NCBI GenBank assembly: GCA_028753945.1 | Contig: JAPNXP010000005.1 | Coordinates: 3,968,001 to 4,032,000 of the forward strand | DNA: 64,000 nucleotides | Reading direction: 5' to 3' | From: Hexactinellida sp. DTS-2022 | Taxonomy: Eukaryota; Porifera; Hexactinellida | Shown here: positions 22,980-34,042 of the stretch, in pieces | Numbering within the stretch: the first letter of the stretch is position 1 | Layout: every line of letters begins with the position of its first letter | The notes under the pieces: model-generated | Databases searched by the model: none | The model's input: the letters and a program-made list of their open reading frames with translations, nothing else | Told to the model about the DNA's origin: nothing | Translations under genes and position numbers: made by a program

Positions 22980-25405
22980 AGTCCAAAATTGCAGCTGTGC
23001 AGACGCATGTTCCTTTGGTGGCACTATATTTTGATGGTGGGTTATTGATATTGCCTCCAAAAGGAACATGCTGTCGGTACAGCTGCAATTTGGGAATTTC
23101 TTTCGCCATGTCATTATCACCAGGAAGGTGTTAAATTATTTCAGAAAGGTGTTTCAGAAGGCATCTACCCTTAGAGTGGTGGAAGCTTCCATTTAGCTCA
23201 CTTAATTTTAGAGATGTTCAAGTTTCAGTTGAATATAATAGTTAATGACTCAACATTTTCTATGTGCGTTTTGGGTGATCACCCGAACACCAAACAACCC
23301 ATTCGAATTATATAATTCACAAAATTGTAAAAACAAAATTTTTTAACGATGTCATCATCACCTCAAGGTGTCAGGACCAGTGCTCGACAAATTAGGTGGT
23401 TTGGTGGCGTTAGCCACCAAAAATCTTATTTAAGCCACCAAATTTTGCCTTTGGTGGCTTAACTAATCTACCATAGATTGTGGATTATTTGACTTTGTGT
23501 AGATTATATTTTTCGTTGCATCAATTGTTATTTATATTAGTGTTGTTTTACTGCATCGGAACTTTGTCAAGTCATCAGTGGTTTGTTAAATCGTCGTTGT
23601 TTATTCTTTACCACCAGAAAAAGTGAGGTGGTGGCTTAATAAGCCACCATCAAGTCGAGCACTGGTCAGGACCCATTTGTAGAGGTGTTACGTGGAATAA
23701 GGATCAGTAGATAAATTGAAAGTTTGCTTCCATCTTGTATCATCTCTGGGATTAATGCCATTTAGCAAATTAGTACAAATAATTATTCAAATTATTAATA
23801 ATTTAACACCATTATTATGTACAGCAAAATAAATTCAATTCAATTGTTTTCAATAATTATAATCTAAATTGAATTTAATTCTAATATTTGAATTCAGCGC
23901 ACTCGGTAACCCCAATAAATCCTCTCAATAAGTTAAAGACAGAGCGATTAATTATGTCAGTGTATCCATTGTGCATATTCACGCAGAAGTAAATATAATC
24001 ACATAAAATGTTGTTGTTATGGAATGTAAAATCTTAGTTTTCAAATAGAAAATAGAAGCCTACTCGATTTCACAAGTAGAATCAATATAATTATCGCAAG
24101 TTGAAACAATAGAGTAAGATTTAACAAGTTTAACCAATATATGTATTACAAATTGAAACAATTGAATTAGATTTAACAGTTTTACTGAAACTGAAGTGTG
24201 AGTAAACAAAGAAATTTAAACTCCGATTTGTGGCATGAATTAAACTCACTATAAAAAATTTTCTATTCCAATCAGACGCATAATTTTATTGTGAATCCAA
24301 TGGTTAATTATAAATCGTGACCCCAGGTGCACATCTGTAACCCATGAGACACCCATCCTAAAAATTTGGGTACTAGTTGATAAAACTCTATTCTGTGGAG
24401 TGGCTACGGATAAATAATAATAATAATAATAATAAAAAATCCAAAATTGCAGCCTGTGCCGACGCATGTTCCTTTGGTGGCACTATATTTTTGTGTTGTT
24501 TATTGATAGTGCCTCCAAAGGAACATGCTGTCGGCGCAGGCTGCAATTTTGGATTTTTTTTCGCCAAGTCATCAACGCCCAAGGTGTGAAGAAGCATTTG
24601 TTATTTGGTCCGAGTCACAAGGAACGGTAGATAAATTTGAAGTTTGTTTATATCATAAACCATCTAGATTCTAGAGTTTAATGCCATTCATTCATTAAGT
24701 ATTGATAATAAAATATATTATAAGTAATTTATTTTAGCAATGTTATCCACGATTGGTTGAGTTGAATCAATAAATTCCTTAGATTATAATATTTTATTTT
24801 ATCCATTGTATAGTAATACTACAATTAAATAGAAGCCAGCTGGAATTTATAAGTTGAATCAATATATTTATCGCAAGTTGAAATGATAGAGTAAGATTTA
24901 ACAAGTTAAATCAATATAGTTATTAAAAGTTGAAACAATAGAATTTGATTTAACACTTTCAATTGAACTGAAGTGTTAGTAAACAAAGGAAATTTAAACC
25001 GCCACTTATGGCATGAATTAAACCCATTATTAAAATCTGTCTTCTCCCATCCGACGCAGAATTTTATGGTGAATCCAATGGTAAATAAAAATTGAGGGTT
25101 TAGTATAACATCTTTTGAGTTATGTACCAGAATTTTTTTGAAAGGTGTTAAAAATGTGTCCAAAATTTGTTAATCAAAAATCGTAACCCCAGGAGCAAAT
25201 TAGACAGTAACAACGCACCTACATGCCAAGTTTCAGGCCATCAACTATAAAGCTCTGGCCAGGGCACCGTCTACGGAGAAAAAATATAGAATAAAGGCAG
25301 TGAGATTAGAACTGGGCCAATATACTATAGTATAGTCGGCACAGTAATAATAAAGGCAGTGATTCCAATACTGGGCCACTATACATAGTATAGTCGGCAC
25401 AGTAA
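22980..25405 (-). repeat. Complex repeat array, minus-oriented block 2
   Basis: It has two hairpin A copies (about 22981-23100 and 24437-24557) and two palindrome B copies (near 25315 and 25370), with the same spacer units and a TAA microsatellite at 24414-24437. One hAT-type MITE (23378-23663) is nested. It is the same family and orientation as 15426-19260. Confidence 0.85.
23378..23663. mobile_element. hAT-type MITE, TSD GTCAGGAC
   Basis: The terminal repeats CAGTGCTCGACAAATTAGG and CAGTGCTCGACTTGATGG (right end in reverse complement) are flanked by GTCAGGAC at 23370-23377 and 23664-23671. The interior repeats GCCACCAAA-type words in both orientations. It is 286 bp and non-coding. Confidence 0.92.
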
Positions 25406-25914
25406 AAAATCAGCATACTTGTTTACTTAGAATGACAAAAGGGATTAAGTTTATATTCCCATTATAAATGCATCACTCCAATATATTTCGGGCACCAATA
25501 GACACAGACGAATATTTATACAAATAGATATTCCATCTCATTAATTCATTGTTTGAATATCAGAAATCGTTCTGAAATTGAATAACTGTTGAGTGAAATT
25601 GAATTTTCATATAGGAGAAAACTTTAATACAACTAAGTATTAGAAATCGATTTATATACATAGTAGCAGCTATTGAATCAAATTGAATTATATATTCATA
25701 AATAGTAGTTCTTCATCGAAACCACGAAATAATTGAATAATTGAATATTAATGAATTTACGACTCAAATCTTTAGCAGCAGAATTCACCATGCGTTGGTG
25801 GAGTTGCTCCTGCTTTCTCTTGATGCCCCTTCTCACCGATTCACGCTGATGATACCTTGAATCAACATGCCAGTCGAGGATGCGAATTCTTTCAGAACTC
25901 AATGGTTTCTCTCA
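25406..25914. other. No recognisable feature
   Basis: AT-rich linker between the array and the LINE. A 68-aa minus-strand frame (25696-25902) contains RRGIKRKQEQLHQRM but matches nothing I recognise and has no supporting context. Confidence 0.4.
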
Positions 25915-26756
25915 TTAGACAACACCTCCCTACCAAACAGGTTAGGCGCCATTCCACCGATAAGCCTTGGGTACTGATCACTTCCGCTACCTAATCAATC
26001 GGAGTGCAGTATGCATTTATGTCTGGCAATATAACACTCTTCCGAAGCCTCCGTAATTGAGTGATTAGGGAGGCTAAAACCATCAGAGCCACATACTACC
26101 ATCAGAGGTTCCAGTTACTCCATAACTGTGATCCTCGCGGCTGGTGGAAGCATACCAAAGCCATTACGGGATTGGGTAAGACAACCAATGAATTTTCCGC
26201 GATGGCAAATTCATTGTGAGATGGAAAGATGAGTTCACTCGCTGAGGAGATCAACTCGTTTTTCGAATCAGTTTGTAGTGAATTGAATCCTCTTGACATG
26301 GGTACTCTGCCCACCAACTGCAGAGTCCCTGTGACCTATATCATTAACACCGATACAGTTTTAAAGCTACTAAATGCCATCAAAATCAACAAGGCTATAG
26401 GCCCTGATGATATACTAATTGGATTCTCAGAGACCATGCCATTAATTTGGCACCTCCTATTTGTGACATATTTAATGCGTCAATCAGAGAGGGGTATGTT
26501 CCAGCACTCTGGAATGTGCCACCGTTATCCCCATTCCAAAAGTTATCCCCGCTCGTAAGATAGAAGATCTGAGACCTATCTTGCTCACTGCTGTGCTATC
26601 TAAGTAATTGGAGAGCATTGAAGGTGGGTGGGTATTTGATATCATAGTTGATAAGTTATACGTGCGTCAATATGGAGGTATGAAGGGCCTGTCCACCACC
26701 CATGTTTTGGTTGACACTGGCTCGTCGCTGCAGATGAAAGGATGGCCTCTCACGTA
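25915..26756 (+). pseudogene. LINE (CR1/L2-like) reverse transcriptase, 5' half
   Basis: In frames broken several times the segment gives a pre-RT region (PRGWWKHTKAITGLG, then SSLAEEINSFFESVCSELNP) and the first RT blocks (NAIKINKAIGPDDI, then IPIPKVIPARKIEDLRPI, and YVRQYGGMKGLSTTHVLV). The GPD, LRPIS and STTHVL words are diagnostic of non-LTR reverse transcriptase blocks 1-3. Reading stops at a Ginger-like insertion at 26761, just before the catalytic block that contains DYRKAFD. The missing continuation lies inverted at 34043-34722. Confidence 0.85.
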
Positions 26757-26760
26757 GTCC

Positions 26761-26840
26761 TGTTTCATCGTAACTTGATTCGCATCGTAACTTGATTCGC
26801 ACCATGGATGTAATTATTCTATAGTAACTTGATTCGCTTC
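26761..26840 (+). repeat. Ginger-like left terminal inverted repeat
   Basis: An ~80-bp repeat, identical to the reverse complement of 33666-33745 except for about one base. GTAACTTGATTCGC appears three times with CCATGGAT between the second and third, a probable transposase-binding arrangement. Confidence 0.88.
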
Positions 26841-28604
26841 TAATACCTAACACAATATCTCTAGTCAATGATAGAATAGGACAAGGATTGAGATGAGTAT
26901 AAATTTGTCGTAAAATGCTAAAAAACATATACCACATACCAAAAACTTAGTAATTTCTCAAGCAATTTCTTATTCGTTTATTATTATTGATTGATATTAT
27001 GGTTGAAATTCAACATAATAATTTGGTGAAATTTCTATTGAATGGAACGTATTCAATTGAAATAAGAGAAGGAAAAAGACACTTAAGAAGTAATTTTCGC
27101 AGAAAGGCCTCCCATTTTACAGTTGAAGGCGAAAAACTATACAAGGTTAGTCAAACATTACTGAATAGAATTGTATATTTAATGTATCTGTTTGTATGTA
27201 AAAAATTTTGCATAAACTAAAGACATTCAGGGCTGAAGTTGTGGCCTCCTCGAACAACTTCGAGTCTTGTGCGAATAAATTTATAATTAAAAAATATATT
27301 ACTACTCTTTCTTTCGCAAAACTAATTGTCGAGAATAAGCACACGACAAGCGACAACCTGTTGTTTTGTGGCCAAGTTCAGGCCAACACAGGTAGGGTAA
27401 CGATCTTTGAAGCGTACCCAATAGTATTTTTACTGTGCCCACTAACATTTAATTAAAAGTAAACCTCGTTTCAGGATATTCAGAATGAATCAAATTTTAT
27501 CGCAATCGTTGTTACATGCAATTATTACATACAACAAAGTTGCATGTAAAATGGTGACATACAAGGTGTAGCAATGTTGCATGCAATGTTGCCTTTTCTG
27601 CTGCATAAAAATAGAACACTGCTCAATTTCTATGCAACAAAGTTGCATGGAATTCCCAACAAAATTATACATAGATGATGCAACAAATGTTGCATCATGG
27701 CTTTATACTAATATCCAAATGTATTACACGTACGTATTAAATAGCGTGAAAACTTATTATCAGAAATTTTCTCTTGTAGGTTGTTCGTAATAAGAAGGGT
27801 AATCTTGAACGTTTTGAATACCCACACCAATCCGAAATCCCTAATATTCTGGAGGCGTATCATGTGGATCACCCGGGCATCAATGCTATGACGTGCTCTA
27901 TTAGACAAACCTATTTTTGGGATAATATGTACGACACTATCGAACAATTTGTAAGTTTGTTTCTATTGGTTAGTTATTACAATGATAAATTTTAGAATAA
28001 CGTCACTCTACAAATAGGTCAAGTCATGTCACTTTTGTCAGATAAATTCTGCAAATATTCCGCATCCACACAGGGAACTCCAACCCATCATTCCCCCTGA
28101 GAGACCTTGGCAGCACATAGGCATTGATTTATTTGTTGATATGCCTCAAAATGAGTTTGGATACAAACATGTGCTCGTGGCTGTTTGTTACTTAAGCAAA
28201 TATGTCGTTGCACGACCGCTTAGAACGAAAACTAGCGCAGAAGTGCTGAGCTATTGAGTGTCTATCTCACTTACGGTGTCCCGAAAATATGCCAGCACGA
28301 CCAAGGAAGAGAATTTACCAGCAAGGTTAGTAATTCCAATAACTTATAAAAGTATAATGCGATACATGTACGATATTGTCATTCTAATTCAATGCAGAAA
28401 TGCAAACTTTAACTCATCCTTCATTGTCAACAATGATACTGACATCAATTATTGTGCAACATTCCAACAAGATCGTATGCAACAGTTGCATCATGATAAT
28501 AATAATTGTATCTAAACTAGTAATCAGTATCGTTCTAGTACGTCTCATTGTTTTGATTGGTGCTAAATCTATCTTATTTTGAAGTCACTACGTAATTCTC
28601 ATTA

Positions 28605-28890
28605 TTAGTGTGCTTCTTCTAGTAAAAAACGTTATAGTAGGGTCCTACTATAGTTTTTACTATAAGTGCACACTATTGAATTTACCTCTGTCGGACTTCC
28701 GGCGGCCGGCCGGCCGTACGCGATGGTCTGACTAAACCATAAGGAATAGAGATTTATAATTTGGACAGTAGATATAGAATTTCCTGGAGATGATCACCTC
28801 GAAGCCCGATTTCTCAATTTCGCTTTTGTTCGTCAGTTATATCGAAATTTGTATTCTGTTCCAGTGACTCTTTAATAATTCAAATTAGTT
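28605..28890. repeat. Dispersed ~290-bp repeat within a Ginger intron
   Basis: It is the reverse-complement partner of about 12895-13170, which explains why the intron 28326-29486 is 1.16 kb while neighbouring introns are 60-110 bp. It starts GTGTGCTTCTTCTAGTAAA. A second repeat end (partner of 6713-6765) lies in the same intron at about 29345-29400. Confidence 0.65.
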
Positions 28891-30750
28891 ATTGAAAATA
28901 TAGAGGTTGTATTCTCCTAAGGATGTTCTTTCTATTTATCAATTAAAATCATTAGGTCGCTAATCTATTCTACGTTTTATAAACGGTTTTTTATGTAAAT
29001 CAGCCATCTTCTCCATATTGCAATATAGTATACTTGAATACTATAGACTTACATAATACTATCTGCTAGATAATGACTGTTATTAATTGGTTTGTAAGTG
29101 AATATGTGTTTCATACAAGTGCAATGAAAACACTTGGAAGTTGGAACATTTTACAAGTTGATGATGATGTCAATAATAAATTCTATTATTCAAATACATA
29201 CGTATTCCAAATTCTATTTGTAATAATTAATCTTTAATTAATTTAAACATTTTAAGTCTTCCCAATTCAAACATTAATTAAATTATATTACACTAAGATA
29301 AAATGTAATTTTTTGAATATTGAAATTCTAGTTATTAAAATTAAACATTGGGGAAGTGCAATCAGAAGGAGCACACTCCCATCCCGTCTGTGAGGGTTTT
29401 TTTTTGCTATTGTAATAATGATGAAATATTCGATTTCTTTTCACCAAAAAATGTAATCTGATTGACCAATTTAAAAATTTTAACAGGAGTTCAGCGATCT
29501 GCATCAACAGCTAGGAGTAGATAACAGGCGGACCAGTGCTTATTATCCTCAAAGCAACGGTCTTGTGGAGGCAACAACAAGATTTTGAAAAGGTTTGAGT
29601 TTATTATTTTGTTTAAAAATCTTTAACAATGAATCATAATACTGTAATATGTATTAAGAATGTAAATAAGTAAACAATTTTTTTACTAATATTTCGTAGG
29701 AAAATTGTGAAACTTCGCCAAACCTCAGATGGAGCATGGCCAACCAAACTACCATTCGCAGTAATAGCTTCAAATACTAAGATCAAGAGAGCCACAAAGT
29801 TTACAGCATTCGAGCTTATGTTTGGCCGCAAGTGTGATGCCATTCCATTACTAAATCTGAGCAAAATGTACAGCACATTTACTAGCGAACAATCCTCAGA
29901 CGATGAATCGATCCAGAGCAACTCTCTAGATGATCCTTTTACTAATGAAACTGAAAATACTGACGTTCTTGGCGAATAAATGCAGTTAATTCGGAATCAA
30001 AATGAATCGGAAGCTCGATTAAATATCAAAATTGAGCAGAAAAGGCAAAAGCGGATCTATGATAAGAAAGTGAAAACTAACAGGTATATACTACTATTCA
30101 AATAAAAAATAAAAATGGATATCTTATTCAATAATTCTATTTTAGGGAGGATTTTCAAGAGGGCGATTTGTTTTTAGTACGCAATGTCAAAAAAGACAAG
30201 AAACTTCCTAATACTAAGACACAACCTAAATTTCTCGGCCCCTTTCCTGCAAATACAGTAACAAAAAGTGATTTGTTTACTGTAAAACATACTAAACAGA
30301 AACAGAGTAAAGCTGTTTATCCTATACATCTTTCCAAGAAGTATATACAACGCGAAAAACAGGTAAATGAACGCCGAAACTTAAATAATTAAATCTTGAA
30401 TACGAATAGTATTATATTCTTCTATCCTTGCAGCCGCTCCTCGAAGATATTTCTATAAAAAAAACTGTCTCAACTACTATTATTTCACCCATTCCACACC
30501 AAGAGACAAAACCTTATAAAACAAGGAACAGAGATGTGCAACCTAAGATTGATTGTAAGAGAACAAAAGTAAGTATAATATATTTTAAACTAGAGTTTCT
30601 AATAATCATGTATGATTGATTTACTGCAATTTAGATCGAAACTCCATGCGAGCAGTTTGTCTATGGAATTTCGCGAGAAACAATCCTTGATGAATTAAAT
30701 TTTTTGCAGGTAAGTAAAATTCATAGAACTTATTTTCGTATGGTTATAAC

Positions 30751-31194
30751 TAGGGCTGGTAGAAATGCTGTTAATTAGCAGCCGATTTAGTTGTTAGCTG
30801 TTAAGGCTCATTTATTGAAAGTCATTTTGTTGATTTATCAGGTCTATTTTTAGTATATTTATACTATAGTATAGCTATATTTGCACAAAATCACATTGTA
30901 TTACAATCAGTATATTTACGTATGCAAAGAAAAGCAAATTGCTATGTAGCAGCTTTTATTAATTTCTAGAAACACTAAGAAATTATTAACTCTTTAGAAG
31001 AGTCGTTTTAAGCAAATCGTTCTTTCACAGTGAATGTCGATTCCACTTATCATAGGATATGTCTCCTATGAGATATCGAAGCAGATAATTGTAAATATCA
31101 GCCCCTTAATATGCTGTTAATTAAGAACGCATTTAACAGGTCAATAACAACTAGCTGTTAACAGCGTTGTTAACACATAGCTGTTTCACCCCTG
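30751..31194. mobile_element. Probable hAT-type MITE within a Ginger intron
   Basis: The left end TAGGGCTGGTAGAAATGCTG and right end (reverse complement CAGGGGTGAAACAGCTATG) resemble hAT termini, and both ends are rich in TGTTAA/TTAACA words. It lies entirely within the inferred intron 30710-31250. I could not read a matching 8-bp TSD. Confidence 0.5.
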
Positions 31195-32476
31195 ATTAAA
31201 CAAATAGGACATGATCAGCAATATTTATTATCAAATATTCTACTTCAAAGGAAGATGTTATCAGGAAATTAAAAGGGAATCTGTTTGTTTCCCCTTTGCA
31301 CGAAAAGCTTCACAATACGTTGAAAAAAGAAATGTGTCCAACAGTTACTATCCTTTTCTCTGTCCTCAAAGATGTCACCCCATTCGAAATGGTTTGTTAT
31401 ATGTTCTAATAGCAATATATTAATATAAAATGTACCGTTATGCTAACATGATGCATCGTTTTCTAGAGAGAAGAGATGATGAACATACTTCTGCACTGGG
31501 CAGAAGTTGCATATGCTAACTTGTATGAAAACCAGACACTACAGAGTAGACATTGCATTGAATATTCACACACAGTTTTATACTCAGTAGTAAGTGAAAA
31601 TAATACAATTTGTTTATAAATACAGGTTTCGTATACTTTTTATAGTACTAGTCTACACAAGGTAAAAACAAAAACATTAAAAAAATTATTATTAGTTATC
31701 TAAAATGGATTCTAGGCAGAGTATTCCCCATCTCCAATGCAAAATTTGAATTATAGCTCTTTGCCAGTTCTCAATCAGAGAAACAAATAAAAATTAAATT
31801 AGTTTTAAGATATAAGATATCATCCATTTATGTTTTTAGATATGTGAACACCTAGAATCAGAAGTTATTTTAAGAAAATTTTCATCTGCGACGGAAAACA
31901 TGCCATTTAAGTTACCATCACTCTCAAAAGAAGGGCCATATTATCACCCTATTACAGAACAGTGGCAAAGTCAAAAATGTCAACAACTTGGGATTAAATT
32001 CACTAAAATTTTTGAACACCATCCACACACACAGGTATTCTTCTGTCTAAGATCATTCCATGGCAAACCGATAAAATTTCAATGGATGGGAATTGCTTTT
32101 TCAGATGCATATCTAAGATGATATCAGGCACTGAAGACCATCATGTCAAGCTTAGAGCGGAAGTATGTAGATACATGGTAACAGATGGCAAACCAATTAT
32201 TAATCGCTATCTCAAGACCTTCAGTAAGGATTGTTCTCCAGTGTCATACTTAAAGAAGTCCGCCATGACTGAAAATGGTAATTGGGCAACTGATGTTGAG
32301 ATAATGGCAATTTAATGTATATACTCGACTCAGATGTTTATGTAGCTACACAAATTTATGATGAAGACAAACTTTGGATACGAACCATTTGGAATCGTTA
32401 TTCCGGGAGTATTAATCCTCTAAATAAGAATCCACAAGAAGTCACACTTTACATATCTATATTATTAAATCTCGAT

Positions 32477-32525
32477 TGTTGTTTGTGTGTTTGTTTGTGT
32501 GTGTGTGTTTGTGTGTTTGTCCGGA
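32477..32525 (+). repeat. GTTT/GT microsatellite
   Basis: Alternating TGTGTTTG and GTGTGTGT units follow directly after the truncated OTU coding region. Confidence 0.75.
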
Positions 32526-32600
32526 TTATATTAAAGTGATGGGGGAATAGAAACCGCAATTAATATTGGGATATAAACTAACTTTCAAATGTTATACTAA

Positions 32601-33028
32601 TAGGTAAACAAGTATGCTGAACACGAATTTCGCGTTTATAAATTTATCATATTAATATTTGTTGTTGTTGTTTACACAAAATAGGTAAACAAATTAATGA
32701 AAATTCAAAATCAACCTAGAAGTTAGCTTCCAACGGGTATTATAGGTAAACAAGTATGCTGATTTCGAATTTCGCGTTTATAAATTTCTAATATGAATAT
32801 TTGTTGTTGTTGTTGACACAAAATAGGTAAACAAATTAATGAAAATTCAAAATCAACCTAGAAGTTAGCTTCCAACGGGTATTATAGGTAAACAAGTATG
32901 CTGATTTCGAATTTCGCGTTTATAAATTTCTAATATGAATATTTGTTGTTGTTGTTGACACAAATAAGTAAACAAATTAATGAAAATTCAAAATCAACCT
33001 AGAAGTTAGCTTTCAACGGGTATTATTA
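32601..33028 (+). repeat. 142-bp minisatellite, three copies
   Basis: Units starting TAGGTAAACAAGTATGCTGA at 32601, 32743 and 32885 are nearly identical. Each contains TTGTTGTTGTTG and TAGAAGTTAGCTTCCAACGG. The array lies in the 3' non-coding part of the Ginger-like element. Confidence 0.88.
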
Positions 33029-33059
33029 GTAGTATATAACTATGACAAATATTAATAAC

Positions 33060-33665
33060 TATGTAATCATTTGTTTGTGAGGAGTAAGGCCGCGTAGCGG
33101 CCGTTAACATGAGGTGCATAGCACCGATCTGTCGCAAAGCGACCGAGACCGAATGGCTCGTCTAATGTAAATCACAACCATTACGAGCCTGTAATCCGTC
33201 TAATGAACTCCGATTACGATTCATTTATGAGGCATGATTCTAGCAACTTGACAGTGGCCGAAACATCTACTGATCTTGTTGATATACTATAAGTATAGAC
33301 TCCTTTCGATTATTTCTAGACTTATTCGAATATTCTTCTTTAATTAAATAACACCGATTAAAATGAATTTTGATTTTGATTTTGATTTTGTTTTTTTAAA
33401 TCATCATTGTTAACAACCTTGGACAGGTAGAGAACTTCACCCTAAATCTAACATTTTATCTTTTTTAGGTATGAAACAACATTTGAAAATTGATTAATAT
33501 TTGTTTTAATTAATATAGCTATTAATTTTATATTTTCAGTATTATATACATTTATTTGAACAACTGATTAAACTCCTATATTTGTACCTTTAACTTCTTT
33601 AGAATAGTCATTACAATAGAAGCGTACCAAGTTACTATAGATTAATAAATATCAATTATACAATA
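33060..33665. other. Non-coding 3' region of the Ginger-like element
   Basis: No gene is seen. At 33085-33160 there are short palindromes (GGCCGCGTAGCGGCC, GTCGCAAAGCGAC). At 33610-33655 there is a degenerate extra copy of the end motif (ACCAAGTTACTATAG). Confidence 0.5.
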
Positions 33666-33745
33666 GAAGCGAATCAAGTTACTATAGAATAATTACATCC
33701 ATGGTGCGAATCAAGTTACAATGCGAATCAAGTTACGATGAAACA
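33666..33745 (-). repeat. Ginger-like right terminal inverted repeat
   Basis: Mirror of 26761-26840, ending CGATGAAACA at 33745 and followed by the TSD GTCC. Confidence 0.88.
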
Positions 33746-33749
33746 GTCC

Positions 33750-33870
33750 TGTTGCGTCTGATTTTAACTCGCGTCTGATCTTAACTCGTTACTATAGCAG
33801 TACCATGGATACTTTTTACCGTCTGATTTTAGCTCGTTCTTGATTACTTAGTAATACTTTCAGTAATATA
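33750..33870 (+). repeat. End of a second Ginger-related element
   Basis: It begins TGTTGCGTCTGATTTTAACT directly after the GTCC of the first element and has the same architecture: tandem GTCTGATTTTAACTCG motifs followed by ACCATGGATA. A near-identical copy in the same orientation lies at 34724-34830. No coding region can be assigned to it. Confidence 0.6.
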
Positions 33871-33875
33871 TTGAG

Positions 33876-34042
33876 CATAGGCGTCGTAAATGCACCGGTC
33901 AATCCATCGGGCCGCCCGGAAATTCCGGGTAATGTCCAGGTAAACTCCGGGTAAACTCGGAGTATAGTGTTAGTAGCATGGGGACAATACCTTCGGCCCG
34001 CCCGGACATTTCCGGGCACCCGGGCGGTTTACGAAGCCTATG
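33876..34042. mobile_element. hAT-like MITE with CATAGGC ends
   Basis: The ends CATAGGCGTCGTAAATGC and CATAGGCTTCGTAAACCG (right end in reverse complement) enclose paired CCCGGAnnTTCCGGG words. The flanks do not match each other: AT-rich sequence on the left, LINE on the right. One border has probably been rearranged. Confidence 0.6.

Larger units (their letters stand above)
26987..32540 (+). pseudogene. Multi-exon integrase-OTU protein of the Ginger-like element
   Basis: Exons inferred from GT..AG borders and continuous sense: 26987-27145, 27780-27950, 28018-28325, 29487-29592, 29700-30083, 30146-30362, 30434-30568, 30635-30709, 31251-31391, 31467-31589, 31840-32034, and a last exon near 32052 onward. 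The integrase has an HHCC finger (AYHVDHPGIN, then CHFCQ across the intron at 27951-28017) and the triad Asp in HIGIDLF, Asp in CQHDQGREF and Glu in SNGLVEA. The GPY/F-like region reads FLGPFPANTV. The C-terminus is an OTU cysteine protease (MDGNCFFRCISKMISGTED, then GNWATDVEIMA); its distal catalytic His region is not seen. Breaks: frameshifts near 28250, 29575 and 32310 and a TAA at 29977. The predicted role is cut-and-paste integration; the role of the OTU domain is unknown. Confidence 0.8.
26761..33745 (+). mobile_element. Ginger-like DNA transposon with integrase-OTU gene
   Basis: A 6985-bp element has terminal inverted repeats of about 80 bp that start TGTTTCATCG and end CGATGAAACA, flanked by the 4-bp duplication GTCC (26757-26760, 33746-33749). 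Each end carries three copies of GTAACTTGATTCGC. The interior encodes one multi-exon gene: a gypsy-type integrase with GPY/F-like tail, then an OTU-family protease. Retrotransposon-like integrase plus inverted repeats instead of LTRs and a 4-bp TSD is the definition of the Ginger1 group as I know it. Frameshifts and stops show the copy is no longer functional. Nested repeats include 28605-28890, 30751-31194 and a 142-bp minisatellite. Confidence 0.85.

Noticed and set aside
25696..25902. A 68-aa basic minus-strand frame (RRGIKRKQEQLHQRM)
   Set aside because: No recognisable domain, no neighbours supporting it, and it is of a length expected by chance.
27208..27456. An 82-aa plus-strand frame in the first Ginger intron
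   Set aside because: Joining 27145 to 27780 gives a smooth integrase sequence without it; no family words are seen in it.
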